A stretch of DNA of 47,364 nucleotides from Terriglobia bacterium. GTDB lineage: Bacteria > Acidobacteriota > Terriglobia > Bryobacterales > UBA6623. Each line of letters begins with the position of its first letter. Position 1 is the stretch's first letter. Positions 1 through 9,251 of this stretch are shown here, in pieces. The stretch is from the NCBI GenBank assembly GCA_009841225.1, contig VXMF01000034.1:1-47364 (forward strand). Reading direction: 5' to 3'. The translations under genes and the position numbers were made by a program. The notes under the pieces are model-generated. The model ran no database searches. It had not been told where the DNA came from and worked only from the letters and a program-made list of their open reading frames with translations.

Positions 1-345
1 TTTTATTCTATCATATCTGCATGCTTTCGCGCTAGATGAACGCAGCTTAACTGGGCACTTTCGTATATAATGCCCTACTCGATCGATAGACTTCCCGGGC
101 CGCTGTACTCAGCAATCGCCCCGTTGGCGGGGCTTAACAACCCCTATGGCAGCAGGCGTCGTATTGAGCCGTAGGCTCGCCGAACGAATTTGGCCGCCAG
201 TCGCTGCTGAATTGGAGATGCGAGCATGAGCGCTGACCCTCCATGCTCGCCGGCCTTGGTTCCGCGGCAACCCCGCAGACCAAGATCTTGAGTGTCGTGC
301 GATACGGCACAATCACAGGTGTCCCGCCGGGAGTAACATTTCTTG
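1..345. other. Left-edge stretch with no recognised gene
   Basis: No convincing coding region is seen. It contains a TATAAT (66-71) and a small perfect hairpin, GCCCCG-TTGG-CGGGGC at 118-133, followed by only two T residues, so it is not a clear terminator. A GGGAG about 11 nt before the ATG at 346 is the likely ribosome site of the first gene. Confidence 0.5.
66..71 (+). promoter_or_regulatory. Possible -10 box in the left intergenic region
   Basis: A perfect TATAAT lies here, but the hexamer 17 bp upstream (CAGCTT at 43-48) is a poor -35 box. It could drive transcription toward the permease gene starting at 346, although a hairpin at 118-133 would lie in the leader. Weak call based on the -10 box alone. 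Confidence 0.25.
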
Positions 346-2781
346 ATGGATTCGCTCGTGGCACTGGTTGGGGATGCCCTTGCAGGTCTGCATATTGCGG
401 CGCGGCGCCTTCGCAGGAGCCCGGGGTTCACGATTACGGTCGTCGCTCTACTGGCTCTGGGGATCGGAGCGAACTCGGCTATTTTCAGCCTCATGAATGC
501 GGTGCGGACGCGAATGCTGCCCGTGCCCGAGCCCAACGATCTGGTGCTCTTCTATGTCGACGATTTGAACGGTTCCAGCCGCTACATGATTCCGCGGGAC
601 ACCTACAGGCAAATCCGCGAACGGAATTCTGTCCTGGAGGAATTCGCCGCGGCGACATTTCCTCCGATAACGCTATCGAGCGATGGAATCGCCGAACGCG
701 TGAGCGGGATGCTGGTTTCGGGGTCCTTCTTCGAAACGCTGGGCGTGGACGCCGTGCTCGGACGAGTGCTAACACCGGACGACGACCGCCTTCCCGTATC
801 ACCCGCAATTTGCGTGATCAGTTACGGGCTATGGCAGCGGCGATTCGGCGGGGACCCTAGTGTGATCGGGCGCCGCGTTCGAGTGAACACACATTCGTTC
901 ACCATCGTCGGCGTCACTCCAAAGGAGTTCCTCGGCATGTCCGAGGATTCGCGATTGGATATCAGCATCCCCCTCAGAGCGGCGGGAATGTCCGAGTACC
1001 TCTCCTTTCCGGTGCGTACTTTCGGCAGGCTGAAACAGGACATAAGCAGATCTCAGGCCCAGGCCTCGCTTGATGTTCTCTACCGTCAGATCGCACTCGA
1101 CCCTACCTCTAGCAAGCCCTCCGAATTCAGAGTGGGGCTTCGTCCGGGCGGCCAAGGGTTCTCGGAACTGCGAACGCGATACGAGAAGCCGCTTCTGGTC
1201 TTGATGGGGATGGTGGGAATCGTGCTGCTGATCGTATGCGCCAACGTCACAAACCTCACTCTGGCGCGTACTTCCGCCCGTACGAAGGAGATCGCGACAC
1301 GGCTGGCCTTGGGCGCAAGACGGATACATCTGGCAGGGCAACTATTTGCAGAAAACACATTGCTGGCAATTTGCGGAGCCGCCCTTGGAATTGCACTGGC
1401 TTACTGGACGGACAATGCGCTGCTGGCGCTGGCACCGCGGCAAATCGGGGGTGGCGAACTGATCCTCGATGTGAATCCAGACTGGCGCGTATTCCTGTTC
1501 ACTCTGGTGGTCTCGACGCTGGTCGTCATCTGTTGCGGCATCCCGCCGGCCCTGCGATCTGCGCGTGTAGATCCAGGGCCTGCGCTCAAGGGCGGCACCA
1601 GTCTGCGCCTCCCAAGGCGGCTTCCCTTCAACAAGCTATTGGTGGTGGCGCAAGTCGCTTTGTCGCTGGTGCTGCTAGTCGGAGCCGGACTGTTTCTGCG
1701 CTCGTTGCACAATCTCAACTCAGTCGATCTTGGCTTGAATCCCGATCGTCTATTGCTGCTGACCCTCGACCCGGGCACCTCCGGTCTCACGGCGACGGCA
1801 AGCAATCAGCTTGCGGAACAGCTAGTTGACCGAGCCCGCAGCATGCCCGGAGTGGTTGCTGCTAGCGCCGGGTTCATCAGTCCGCTTTCCGGCGGCATCG
1901 CTCTGACACGCGTTAGCCTTCCTGGGCACGGACCTGTTGAGCGCCGTTCGTTCGACGTGAATTGGATCGGAGCCGATTACTTCGGAGTGATCGACGCACC
2001 AGTGCTGACAGGAAGGGCGTTCTCTCGTCATGACGGCATTTCGCACAAAGTGGCGATCGTAAATGAGCAAGCTGCGAGGTATCTTTGGCCCGGCGAGAGC
2101 CCGATCGGCAAACACGCTATGGTCGGCTGGGAGCAGGGCGAAGATCACGAGATCGTCGGGATGGTCAGGGATGTGAAGCGCAAGTCTCCTAGAGGAGACG
2201 CCGAGGCCGCCGTGTATCTCCCTTTCTCCCAGAACACGCGACCGCATTTCGTCTTGCACGTTCGCGTGGCGGACGGGACGGGGCCCATGATCCCCGCGCT
2301 GCTCCGGGAAGTCCGCGCTGTTGCTCCGGAGGTGCCGGTAGCCGACGCGACCACGATGGCGGCGCAACTCGGCCGGACCATGATGCTCGATCGCTTGATG
2401 GCGTTTCTGACGCTCCTCTTCGGTCTTCTGTCGGTGGTCGTGGCTGCAGTGGGGCTATATAGCGTCATTGCATTTGCCGTAGCGACCCGAAAGCGCGAGA
2501 TCGGGATTCGAATTGCCCTAGGGGCAGGTTATTCCCAGGTGCTCGGGCAGGTAATGAGGGAGGGCGCGGTGCTGATTTCGATTGGTCTTGCCCTAGGCGT
2601 GCCCAGCGCACTATGGGCATCGCGGTTCGCCAGGTCGTTTCTCTACGGATTGAGTGCAACTGATCTGGCGACGTATATAGTCCTCGCAGTGGTCCTAGTC
2701 GGAATCGGCCTTGGCGCCACTTGGGTGCCAGCACGTCAGGCGGCAGGGTTGGATCCTGCTGTGGCGTTGAGGTATGAGTAG
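346..2781 (+). CDS. MacB-like ABC transporter permease (ADOP type), two FtsX domains
   Basis: An 811-residue inner-membrane permease. The N-terminus has an RRSPGFT-type lead followed by a hydrophobic helix (about 29-49) and the motif GIGANSAIFSL, which is characteristic of the large 'acidobacterial duplicated orphan permeases'. A MacB periplasmic core domain follows, then a first FtsX-type block beginning near residue 283 (LLIVCANVTNLTLAR, with KEIATRLALGA), a second periplasmic region, and a final FtsX block near 686-811 containing KREIGIRIALGA. The internal duplication and the length of about 800 residues fit that family. No ATP-binding subunit lies next to it, as is usual for these orphans. 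A TTG at 343 is in frame immediately before the ATG; the ATG at 346 is preferred because GGGAG precedes it. The transported substrate is unknown. Confidence 0.9.
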   Translation: MDSLVALVGDALAGLHIAARRLRRSPGFTITVVALLALGIGANSAIFSLMNAVRTRMLPVPEPNDLVLFYVDDLNGSSRYMIPRDTYRQIRERNSVLEEFAAATFPPITLSSDGIAERVSGMLVSGSFFETLGVDAVLGRVLTPDDDRLPVSPAICVISYGLWQRRFGGDPSVIGRRVRVNTHSFTIVGVTPKEFLGMSEDSRLDISIPLRAAGMSEYLSFPVRTFGRLKQDISRSQAQASLDVLYRQIALDPTSSKPSEFRVGLRPGGQGFSELRTRYEKPLLVLMGMVGIVLLIVCANVTNLTLARTSARTKEIATRLALGARRIHLAGQLFAENTLLAICGAALGIALAYWTDNALLALAPRQIGGGELILDVNPDWRVFLFTLVVSTLVVICCGIPPALRSARVDPGPALKGGTSLRLPRRLPFNKLLVVAQVALSLVLLVGAGLFLRSLHNLNSVDLGLNPDRLLLLTLDPGTSGLTATASNQLAEQLVDRARSMPGVVAASAGFISPLSGGIALTRVSLPGHGPVERRSFDVNWIGADYFGVIDAPVLTGRAFSRHDGISHKVAIVNEQAARYLWPGESPIGKHAMVGWEQGEDHEIVGMVRDVKRKSPRGDAEAAVYLPFSQNTRPHFVLHVRVADGTGPMIPALLREVRAVAPEVPVADATTMAAQLGRTMMLDRLMAFLTLLFGLLSVVVAAVGLYSVIAFAVATRKREIGIRIALGAGYSQVLGQVMREGAVLISIGLALGVPSALWASRFARSFLYGLSATDLATYIVLAVVLVGIGLGATWVPARQAAGLDPAVALRYE

Positions 2782-3011
2782 GCAGGAGGGACTGCATTCA
2801 CTGAATCCCGGCACCGATTGGCACATCGATGTCGATCCGACTCGTCTGCCCTAGTCGTCCGGAGACTTGGCATCAATCCCCGCCGAGTCGCCGCCTGGTG
2901 GTCGAGAAACGCCAGGTATTGCTTCGCCGCCGCCAGCATAGTCGGGCTAACGGGCCCAGCGCGCACTTGCCGCGCAGCTTGAGCTCAGCTGCGCCTTGGG
3001 TCCAAGCGAGA

Positions 3012-4061
<1,050 letters not shown>

Positions 4062-4079
4062 TTTAGCAGTACGAGCGCG

Positions 4080-5852
4080 CTACGGAGCAGGGCCGGTACG
4101 CGCAGATTCGCCGGATTGCGACACCACTTCTGCCAAGTAGCCCTGGGCCAGCACCGAGGCGCCGCCCACCTGTTCGGTTACGAACGCGAAACCGTGCGCG
4201 TACTGGAAGCTGCACTGCGCTACCAAGTAGCCCTGGAAATCCGGCAGGGGATCGACGCCGCGCGCCGCGTTGCCGCTCGAGAGTCGAAAGGCAACCTGCT
4301 CGCCCGCATCGATTTCGACCGTGCGACGAACAGTCGGAGACTGCTCGCCTTCCAAGCCAGCGCCGTGGAAGGTGAGGCTGCAACTGCCCGGCTGATAGCG
4401 CGTGCCGAGCGGGTCAGCAGAAGTGTTTACCAGCACGACGGCCGTGTCGAACGTGGTCTGGTTGGTCACGAACGGGAAGAACAGCGTGGTGCCGCACTCG
4501 CCGACCTGAAACGACGGCCGAGGCACGCGCTCGGGAGCCACGAAGCGCGGCCCTGCACCAAGCGGCCCACTGCTAGCCGCCGGGCCAAGCGGGGCGAGAC
4601 TGGCGTCCACGATCACCCGTCCACCGCGTATGGCGGGGCCGTCCGAGTCGGACGGGTTCAGTCGAAACTGAATCCTGCATTCCTCTTGCGCGGAAGGGTC
4701 CGCGGCAAGCACTTGGTAGACCGCATAGGCTTCGTCAGCCTCGCTCACCGTCAATGGCACGTCGCGGGCCAGCCCATCTGACACGACCGTACCGCCCACG
4801 CCACTCGCCGACGCCCCTTGGACCAATCCCAGACGCAACCCCGCCGCCTCACCCTCCGAGGCGCAGACGGGAGCCACGGGGGCTGCGATCGAGATGCCCT
4901 CGGGTAGGGCAGAAAACCCGATCTTTAGGCGCGTCGGGCTCGGCTGGGCAGCCTCGCCGGCAGCGCTTGGATAGTAGTCATCCGTCCATCCGGGCCGGCC
5001 CGGCCTTGTTGAGAGCCCAGCGACCGCCTTGAAAGCAGAGGCGAAACCCTCGAAGATACGAACCTCACCGAACGCCTCGCCCTCCGAACACAGGCGCCCC
5101 TCCTGCACGGAGCGCGCGAGAGCAGAGACCCCTGGCGCCGCGTGCGCGACGGGCAGCGTTCCCGCCTCTAGGACAACGCTTCCCCCTGCCGACGACATGG
5201 ATACGGCTGCCTCGATTGGAATCGCCCCGGACCGTGCATCGCCGCCGACGCCTGCCTCGGCGGCGTTCACCCGGATATTGGTCAGTCGCACGCTCGTGGT
5301 GGTCGGATGACACCCGCCCGGCACTCCGTATCGACCGCCACAGTCGTCTAGCGGGACCGCCCGCGCGGACTCGCTGCCGATGGCCGCTCCGGGGATGGGG
5401 AGCGCGATGCCGGACCAGAGCAGCAGTCCCGGGCTCGCGGAGCTGCGACGCGCGAGCATCGGGTCCTGCACGGTGCCGTTGGCACCACAATCGCTGAACA
5501 AGCGCTCGCTCGTCGAGGCCAAGCAGGCCTTTTCGTTGACCACCAACACCGCGTCGGTGACATCCGCGCCGAGGCCGAAGCCGCTCTGGTTCGCAATCCC
5601 GACGCTCAAGGACACCGCGAGATCGACCACGAGAAAGCCGCGGGGTTCGAAACCTCGTCCCTGACCGCGGTTCTCGCACGTGATCGCGATATCACCGACG
5701 AGTTCGCTGGTTCCCTCGATCCTAACCAGCGGTGCCAGTGCCGTCGCCGAACAGTGGATCTGGCCGAGCTCGGCGCTGGGAACGGGCGATCCCTGCTGGG
5801 CCGATGCGACGCTTGCGAGCGCAGCGCCAAGCAGTATGGCGCCGATCCGCAT
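4080..5852 (-). CDS. Secreted protein of unknown function, paralog of its upstream neighbour
   Basis: A 590-residue exported protein with a signal peptide (MRIGAILLGAALASVASAQ). I chose the ATG at 5852 because it gives a clean signal peptide; an in-frame ATG at 5927 would overlap the preceding gene by 17 bp and add 25 charged residues. Enzyme motifs are not visible. The sequence is rich in Ala, Gly and Val with paired cysteines, and its C-terminal third contains CGTTLFFPFVTNQTTFDT and FQGYLVAQCSFQYAHGFAFV. The same two motifs recur in the gene encoded just upstream (5911-7560), so the two arose by duplication. The C-terminal module resembles a recurrent unit in Acidobacteriota secretomes, from memory and not searched. 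Probably cell-surface or periplasmic. Confidence 0.7.
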   Translation of the reverse strand: MRIGAILLGAALASVASAQQGSPVPSAELGQIHCSATALAPLVRIEGTSELVGDIAITCENRGQGRGFEPRGFLVVDLAVSLSVGIANQSGFGLGADVTDAVLVVNEKACLASTSERLFSDCGANGTVQDPMLARRSSASPGLLLWSGIALPIPGAAIGSESARAVPLDDCGGRYGVPGGCHPTTTSVRLTNIRVNAAEAGVGGDARSGAIPIEAAVSMSSAGGSVVLEAGTLPVAHAAPGVSALARSVQEGRLCSEGEAFGEVRIFEGFASAFKAVAGLSTRPGRPGWTDDYYPSAAGEAAQPSPTRLKIGFSALPEGISIAAPVAPVCASEGEAAGLRLGLVQGASASGVGGTVVSDGLARDVPLTVSEADEAYAVYQVLAADPSAQEECRIQFRLNPSDSDGPAIRGGRVIVDASLAPLGPAASSGPLGAGPRFVAPERVPRPSFQVGECGTTLFFPFVTNQTTFDTAVVLVNTSADPLGTRYQPGSCSLTFHGAGLEGEQSPTVRRTVEIDAGEQVAFRLSSGNAARGVDPLPDFQGYLVAQCSFQYAHGFAFVTEQVGGASVLAQGYLAEVVSQSGESARTGPAP

Positions 5853-5910
5853 TCTCCGAGAACGAGGCGCTGGGGCCGACCTCGGTAGAGGCCGGTCCAA
5901 GGACACTAAC

Positions 5911-7560
5911 CTAGGGAGCATCGCCACCTATAGGAAGACGCCTGCCCTCGGCGTCGAAAGGAATCACTGGGGCCAAGTAACCCATGGCCAGGTCGGCGAT
6001 ACCGCCAAAGCCGTCCGACATGAATACGTAACCCCGAGCGCCCGGGAATCCGCAGTCTGCGATCAAGTAGCCCTGGAACTGGTCCATGCCAATGATGTTG
6101 CGGGCAGGGTTGCCGCCCGAAAACGTAAACACCAGCTGCTCGCCGGGTTCGATCGCCGTGGTGTACTGAACCAGCAACTCGTCCTCGCCGTCGCCACCCA
6201 CCCCGTAGAAGTGCAGGTCGCAGGATCCGGCCTGCTCGGCCACGGTATCCGTCAAGGCTTGCAAGGAACCGTGCGTGATCACCAATCCCGTATCGAATCC
6301 GGCTTGGTTGGTGACAAACGGGAACAGCAGCCGCGTGCTACACGCACCCAGATTCACGTCGGCGCCTGCCAGCGCCAAGGCCGGCGCGAAACGCGGCAAC
6401 GGAGCGCTAGCGCTGGCCCTAGGGACCGCACTGCGGGGCGCGAAACTCGCCGCAACGGTCGCCCTAGCGCTGCCGACCCGCCGGTCAGACGTCTCGAACA
6501 GCGCCGGAATGTGGCAGTCCTCCACCTGGCCGGGGTCGTCCGCCACGACTTCGTAGACCGCGCGTCCAACCCCATCCTCCAAGGGGATCGACACGTCCGT
6601 GCCAGTCCCCGAGGCCGCCGCCGAGCCGCCCGCCCCGGCGGCATCGTGGCCGCTCACCAAGGCCAATGCCAGCGAGTCGCTAGAAGCGCCATCCGATCCG
6701 TCGAAGTCGGGCTGATGACAGGCCACGAACGAAGGAATTCTCAGCTCGACGCCCTCCGGCACGTCTCGAATGTCGAGCATTACCCGGGTCGCCTCGCCCG
6801 GCAGGGCCGTTTGCGAGCCCGCTCGAAACGCGCTGGCGAAACCCTCTTGCACGACCACGGTCGCGGTCCCGCGGGAATCCCCGCCACAGGCCGCCGCCGG
6901 CTCCGTTTCGACCACCGCGAGTCGCATGCCGGTAAGAGAGTTCGCCAGCCGCAGACTGGCGTTGCGCAAGGCGACCCCGGAGGGCGAGCGCAGCTCCAGG
7001 GCCGCTGCGACGGGCGCTCCGAAACTCGACCCGCCGGCGAGTCGAACCTGAGAGGCGTTGGCACGAATGCCCCGAATCTTCAGCGTCGAGGCTCCGAACG
7101 GCAGATTCCCAGGAAACGGCACGCTTACGTTCGTCCACGTGAGCGCGTTCACGCCTGCCAGGCGCCCGAACTGCGGATCCTGCACCGTGGTCAGCGGCGC
7201 GTCGCAGGACCCATACGTGGAGCCGTTGGCACTGGGCGTCGCGCAGTCATTGCCGTTGACTACCAGCACCGCGTCGCTGATGTCACCGAACGTGCCAGAA
7301 CTGATCGTGTTGGTCACGCTGGCGTTGAGCGTGACTGTAATCGACACGCTCAGGTCGTCCCGCGGTCCCGGCGGCAGCGGACTCTCCGGGGCACAGCTCA
7401 GCAGGATGTCCGGCAGCATTTCGGCCACGCCTGCCGCTCGGACCGGTGCCGCCGCCGCCGAGGCGGTACAGGTCACCGCGGCGTCAGCCTGCGCCCACGC
7501 CGGACTGGAAGAAATGAGGACCAAGGTGCCCGCTAGAGCACATGAACGGCACACTCCCAC
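5911..7560 (-). CDS. Secreted protein of unknown function, paralog of its downstream neighbour
   Basis: A 549-residue exported protein. It starts at GTG (7560) with a signal peptide reading MGVCRSCALAGTLVLISSS then PAWAQ. The N-terminal half is beta-rich (DLSVSITVTLNASVTN, DAVLVVNGNDC, VQDPQFGRL) and matches the order of blocks in the neighbour (DAVLVVNEKAC, TVQDPMLARR). The C-terminal third carries CSTRLLFPFVTNQAGFDTG, an acidic loop, GEQLVFTFSGGNPARN and FQGYLIADCGFPGARGYVFM. Function is unknown. It heads a minus-strand run with the paralog and moxR. The gap to the paralog's chosen start is 58 bp. Confidence 0.7.
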   Translation of the reverse strand: MGVCRSCALAGTLVLISSSPAWAQADAAVTCTASAAAAPVRAAGVAEMLPDILLSCAPESPLPPGPRDDLSVSITVTLNASVTNTISSGTFGDISDAVLVVNGNDCATPSANGSTYGSCDAPLTTVQDPQFGRLAGVNALTWTNVSVPFPGNLPFGASTLKIRGIRANASQVRLAGGSSFGAPVAAALELRSPSGVALRNASLRLANSLTGMRLAVVETEPAAACGGDSRGTATVVVQEGFASAFRAGSQTALPGEATRVMLDIRDVPEGVELRIPSFVACHQPDFDGSDGASSDSLALALVSGHDAAGAGGSAAASGTGTDVSIPLEDGVGRAVYEVVADDPGQVEDCHIPALFETSDRRVGSARATVAASFAPRSAVPRASASAPLPRFAPALALAGADVNLGACSTRLLFPFVTNQAGFDTGLVITHGSLQALTDTVAEQAGSCDLHFYGVGGDGEDELLVQYTTAIEPGEQLVFTFSGGNPARNIIGMDQFQGYLIADCGFPGARGYVFMSDGFGGIADLAMGYLAPVIPFDAEGRRLPIGGDAP

Positions 7561-7650
7561 CCTAACCCTGCAATGTTATCTTGCCACACCGTTCCCGATT
7601 CGCCTGCCCAGGCCTGCTGCGCGGCTGGGACGATGCCGTCAAGACGGCGG

Positions 7651-8598
7651 CTAGCCCACAAGGCCAAAGGCCTTGTTGAGCGCTTCGGCCGAGACCCGGC
7701 AGGCATCGTCGTCAGCCATCTCGTTGAGGACCTTGTTGAAGGGCTCTGCCCGGATCGGCCCGTCGTAACCTATATCGACCAGCGCTTGCAGGAAGTCGCG
7801 GGCATTGATCACGCCCGTGGCCAGCGGCAACTCGCGCTGGTTGTCGTACTGATCATCGAGCGCGACCCCCCGAGGTGCGTCGTTGAGGTCGGCCGAGATG
7901 ACATCGCTGCCAGAGAGGGTGCGGATATCGTCTGCAGTCTCGCGGGACGTCCACCAGTGCCAGGAGTCGAGCACGAAGCCGATGTTCGGCGCCCCGGTTT
8001 CCGCGATCAGATCCTTGGTGCCTGCCATCGTATGCACAGCGGAGTGCCGCCCGGCGGTCCAGTTCCGCTTGGTGCCGACATACTCCAAGCCCAGGCGCAA
8101 GCCATGGTCCTGCAACACCTCCGCCACCTGCCTAAGCCGCGCCGCGGTGCGTTTGAAGTTCTGCAGGTAGGTCAGCTCGTCGCTCGAGGGCCGCAGCCAG
8201 GTGCCGACCCGGTCGGCACCCGCCCGCTTCAAGACGGCCGCAGCCTGCGGCAGGCTAGCCATGCCCTCTCCGAAGGCCTCGTCGTCCTTGCGAAATTCCA
8301 CCGGCAGGCCCGCCGCGGCCCATTTCAACCCGTGCCGCCGCAAGGCTTCGAGATGCACATCGACTCCGTCGCGCAGCAAGTCGGACGGGAACGGCTGGAC
8401 GGATTCGAATCCGTGCTGGGAGGCCAGCTCGATCGCCCTTGCCTGGTCGGCCTTGACGCCTAAGCTGCCCGGCACGAACGCCGTGAAGAAGCGTCGCTTC
8501 CCAGCGGCAGCGGCGAGGGTTGCGCTACCAGCAGCAGTCGCGGCTGTGCGCAGGAACTCCCTGCGGGCCAAGGCGTGGGGGTGGGATCGCACTCGCAT
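7651..8598 (-). CDS. Tat-exported sugar phosphate isomerase/epimerase-like TIM barrel
   Basis: A 315-residue protein of the xylose-isomerase-like TIM-barrel (AP endonuclease 2) superfamily. The N-terminus has a twin-arginine signal (ARREFLRTAATAAGSATLAA), which supports the ATG at 8598 over a longer in-frame start at 8724. Barrel-strand motifs are visible: GLRLGLEYVGTKRNW, NIGFVLDSWHWW, DVISADLNDAPRG and GYDGPIRAEPFN, each ending in the acidic or histidine residues that bind metal in this fold. In related Tat-signalled proteins of Planctomycetes and Acidobacteriota the substrate is usually unknown; a sugar or polyol is likely. Convergent with nothing; its start faces the FtsB-like gene across about 210 bp. 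Confidence 0.85.
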   Translation of the reverse strand: MRVRSHPHALARREFLRTAATAAGSATLAAAAGKRRFFTAFVPGSLGVKADQARAIELASQHGFESVQPFPSDLLRDGVDVHLEALRRHGLKWAAAGLPVEFRKDDEAFGEGMASLPQAAAVLKRAGADRVGTWLRPSSDELTYLQNFKRTAARLRQVAEVLQDHGLRLGLEYVGTKRNWTAGRHSAVHTMAGTKDLIAETGAPNIGFVLDSWHWWTSRETADDIRTLSGSDVISADLNDAPRGVALDDQYDNQRELPLATGVINARDFLQALVDIGYDGPIRAEPFNKVLNEMADDDACRVSAEALNKAFGLVG

Positions 8599-8762
8599 CG
8601 TCCAGCAACTATAGCAGTGATCTCGCCATGCGGCAGGCGCAGCGGTGCGCGCCAGCGCGCTCCAGGCGAGCGGACTTGGCTCCGTGCCTACCACGTGGAG
8701 TGCGCCGGGCGGCCAGACCCACAATCCGGGCCAGACAAAAACGTTCCGTTTGGTTGCGGTGC

Positions 8763-8796
8763 TACAATACTCACACGATTTGTAGTAAGCTATACT
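8763..8796 (+). promoter_or_regulatory. Weak promoter-like region before the FtsB-like gene
   Basis: Two -10-like hexamers are present, TACAAT (8763-8768) and TATACT (8791-8796), in the short AT-richer gap before the ATG at 8809. Neither has a good -35 box at the right distance. If the second is used, the leader would be very short. Confidence 0.25.
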
Positions 8797-8808
8797 GCAA
8801 CCTCGGAC

Positions 8809-9165
8809 ATGAGCGACGAGCCTACACGCAGACGGCGGCCGCGTGATGCCAAAGAGGCGAAACCATCGCGCCTGCGTTTCTCGCCGCGGGCGATCTGGCT
8901 AGCGGGCGTGCCTTTCGTGATGCTGCCGCTGTTCGTCGGGCTGTACCTGCTTGGGCAGAACCCGATCGAGCCCCTGATCGAGGCGCTGGCCAACGAGGAC
9001 AGGCTGGAGCATCAAATCGAGGAGCTCAAGCAGGAAAGCTCCGAACTGCAGCAGGATATCGACGGCTTGGGACCCGGCCAGTTCGGCATCGAGAAGCGGG
9101 CACGGGAGCGCCTCGGCTGGTCGAAGCCCGGCGAAGTCGTGATCCACGTTCCGGACAAGCGATAA
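8809..9165 (+). CDS. Septum formation initiator (FtsB/DivIC-like) protein
   Basis: A 118-residue bitopic membrane protein. A basic cytoplasmic N-terminus (DEPTRRRRPRD) is followed by one membrane helix (about 31-49, AIWLAGVPFVMLPLFVGLYL), then a coiled coil (ANEDRLEHQIEELKQESSEL) and the short motif FGIEKRARERLGWSKPGEVV, the end expected of DivIC/FtsB proteins (E-x-x-AR-E-x-L-G-x-x-x-P-G-E). Such proteins act in the FtsQLB divisome subcomplex. The ATG at 8809 was chosen because it gives the usual length; longer in-frame starts run through the upstream intergenic DNA. There is no strong ribosome site. Confidence 0.85.
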   Translation: MSDEPTRRRRPRDAKEAKPSRLRFSPRAIWLAGVPFVMLPLFVGLYLLGQNPIEPLIEALANEDRLEHQIEELKQESSELQQDIDGLGPGQFGIEKRARERLGWSKPGEVVIHVPDKR

Positions 9166-9251
9166 GGCCTCCCTCGCAAGGGCTTGCCCGGCAAGCGGCG
9201 GCGGTGCGCATGGGTAGCGCCCGGCGGCAATTGCGATAAGATGTAGGCGGT

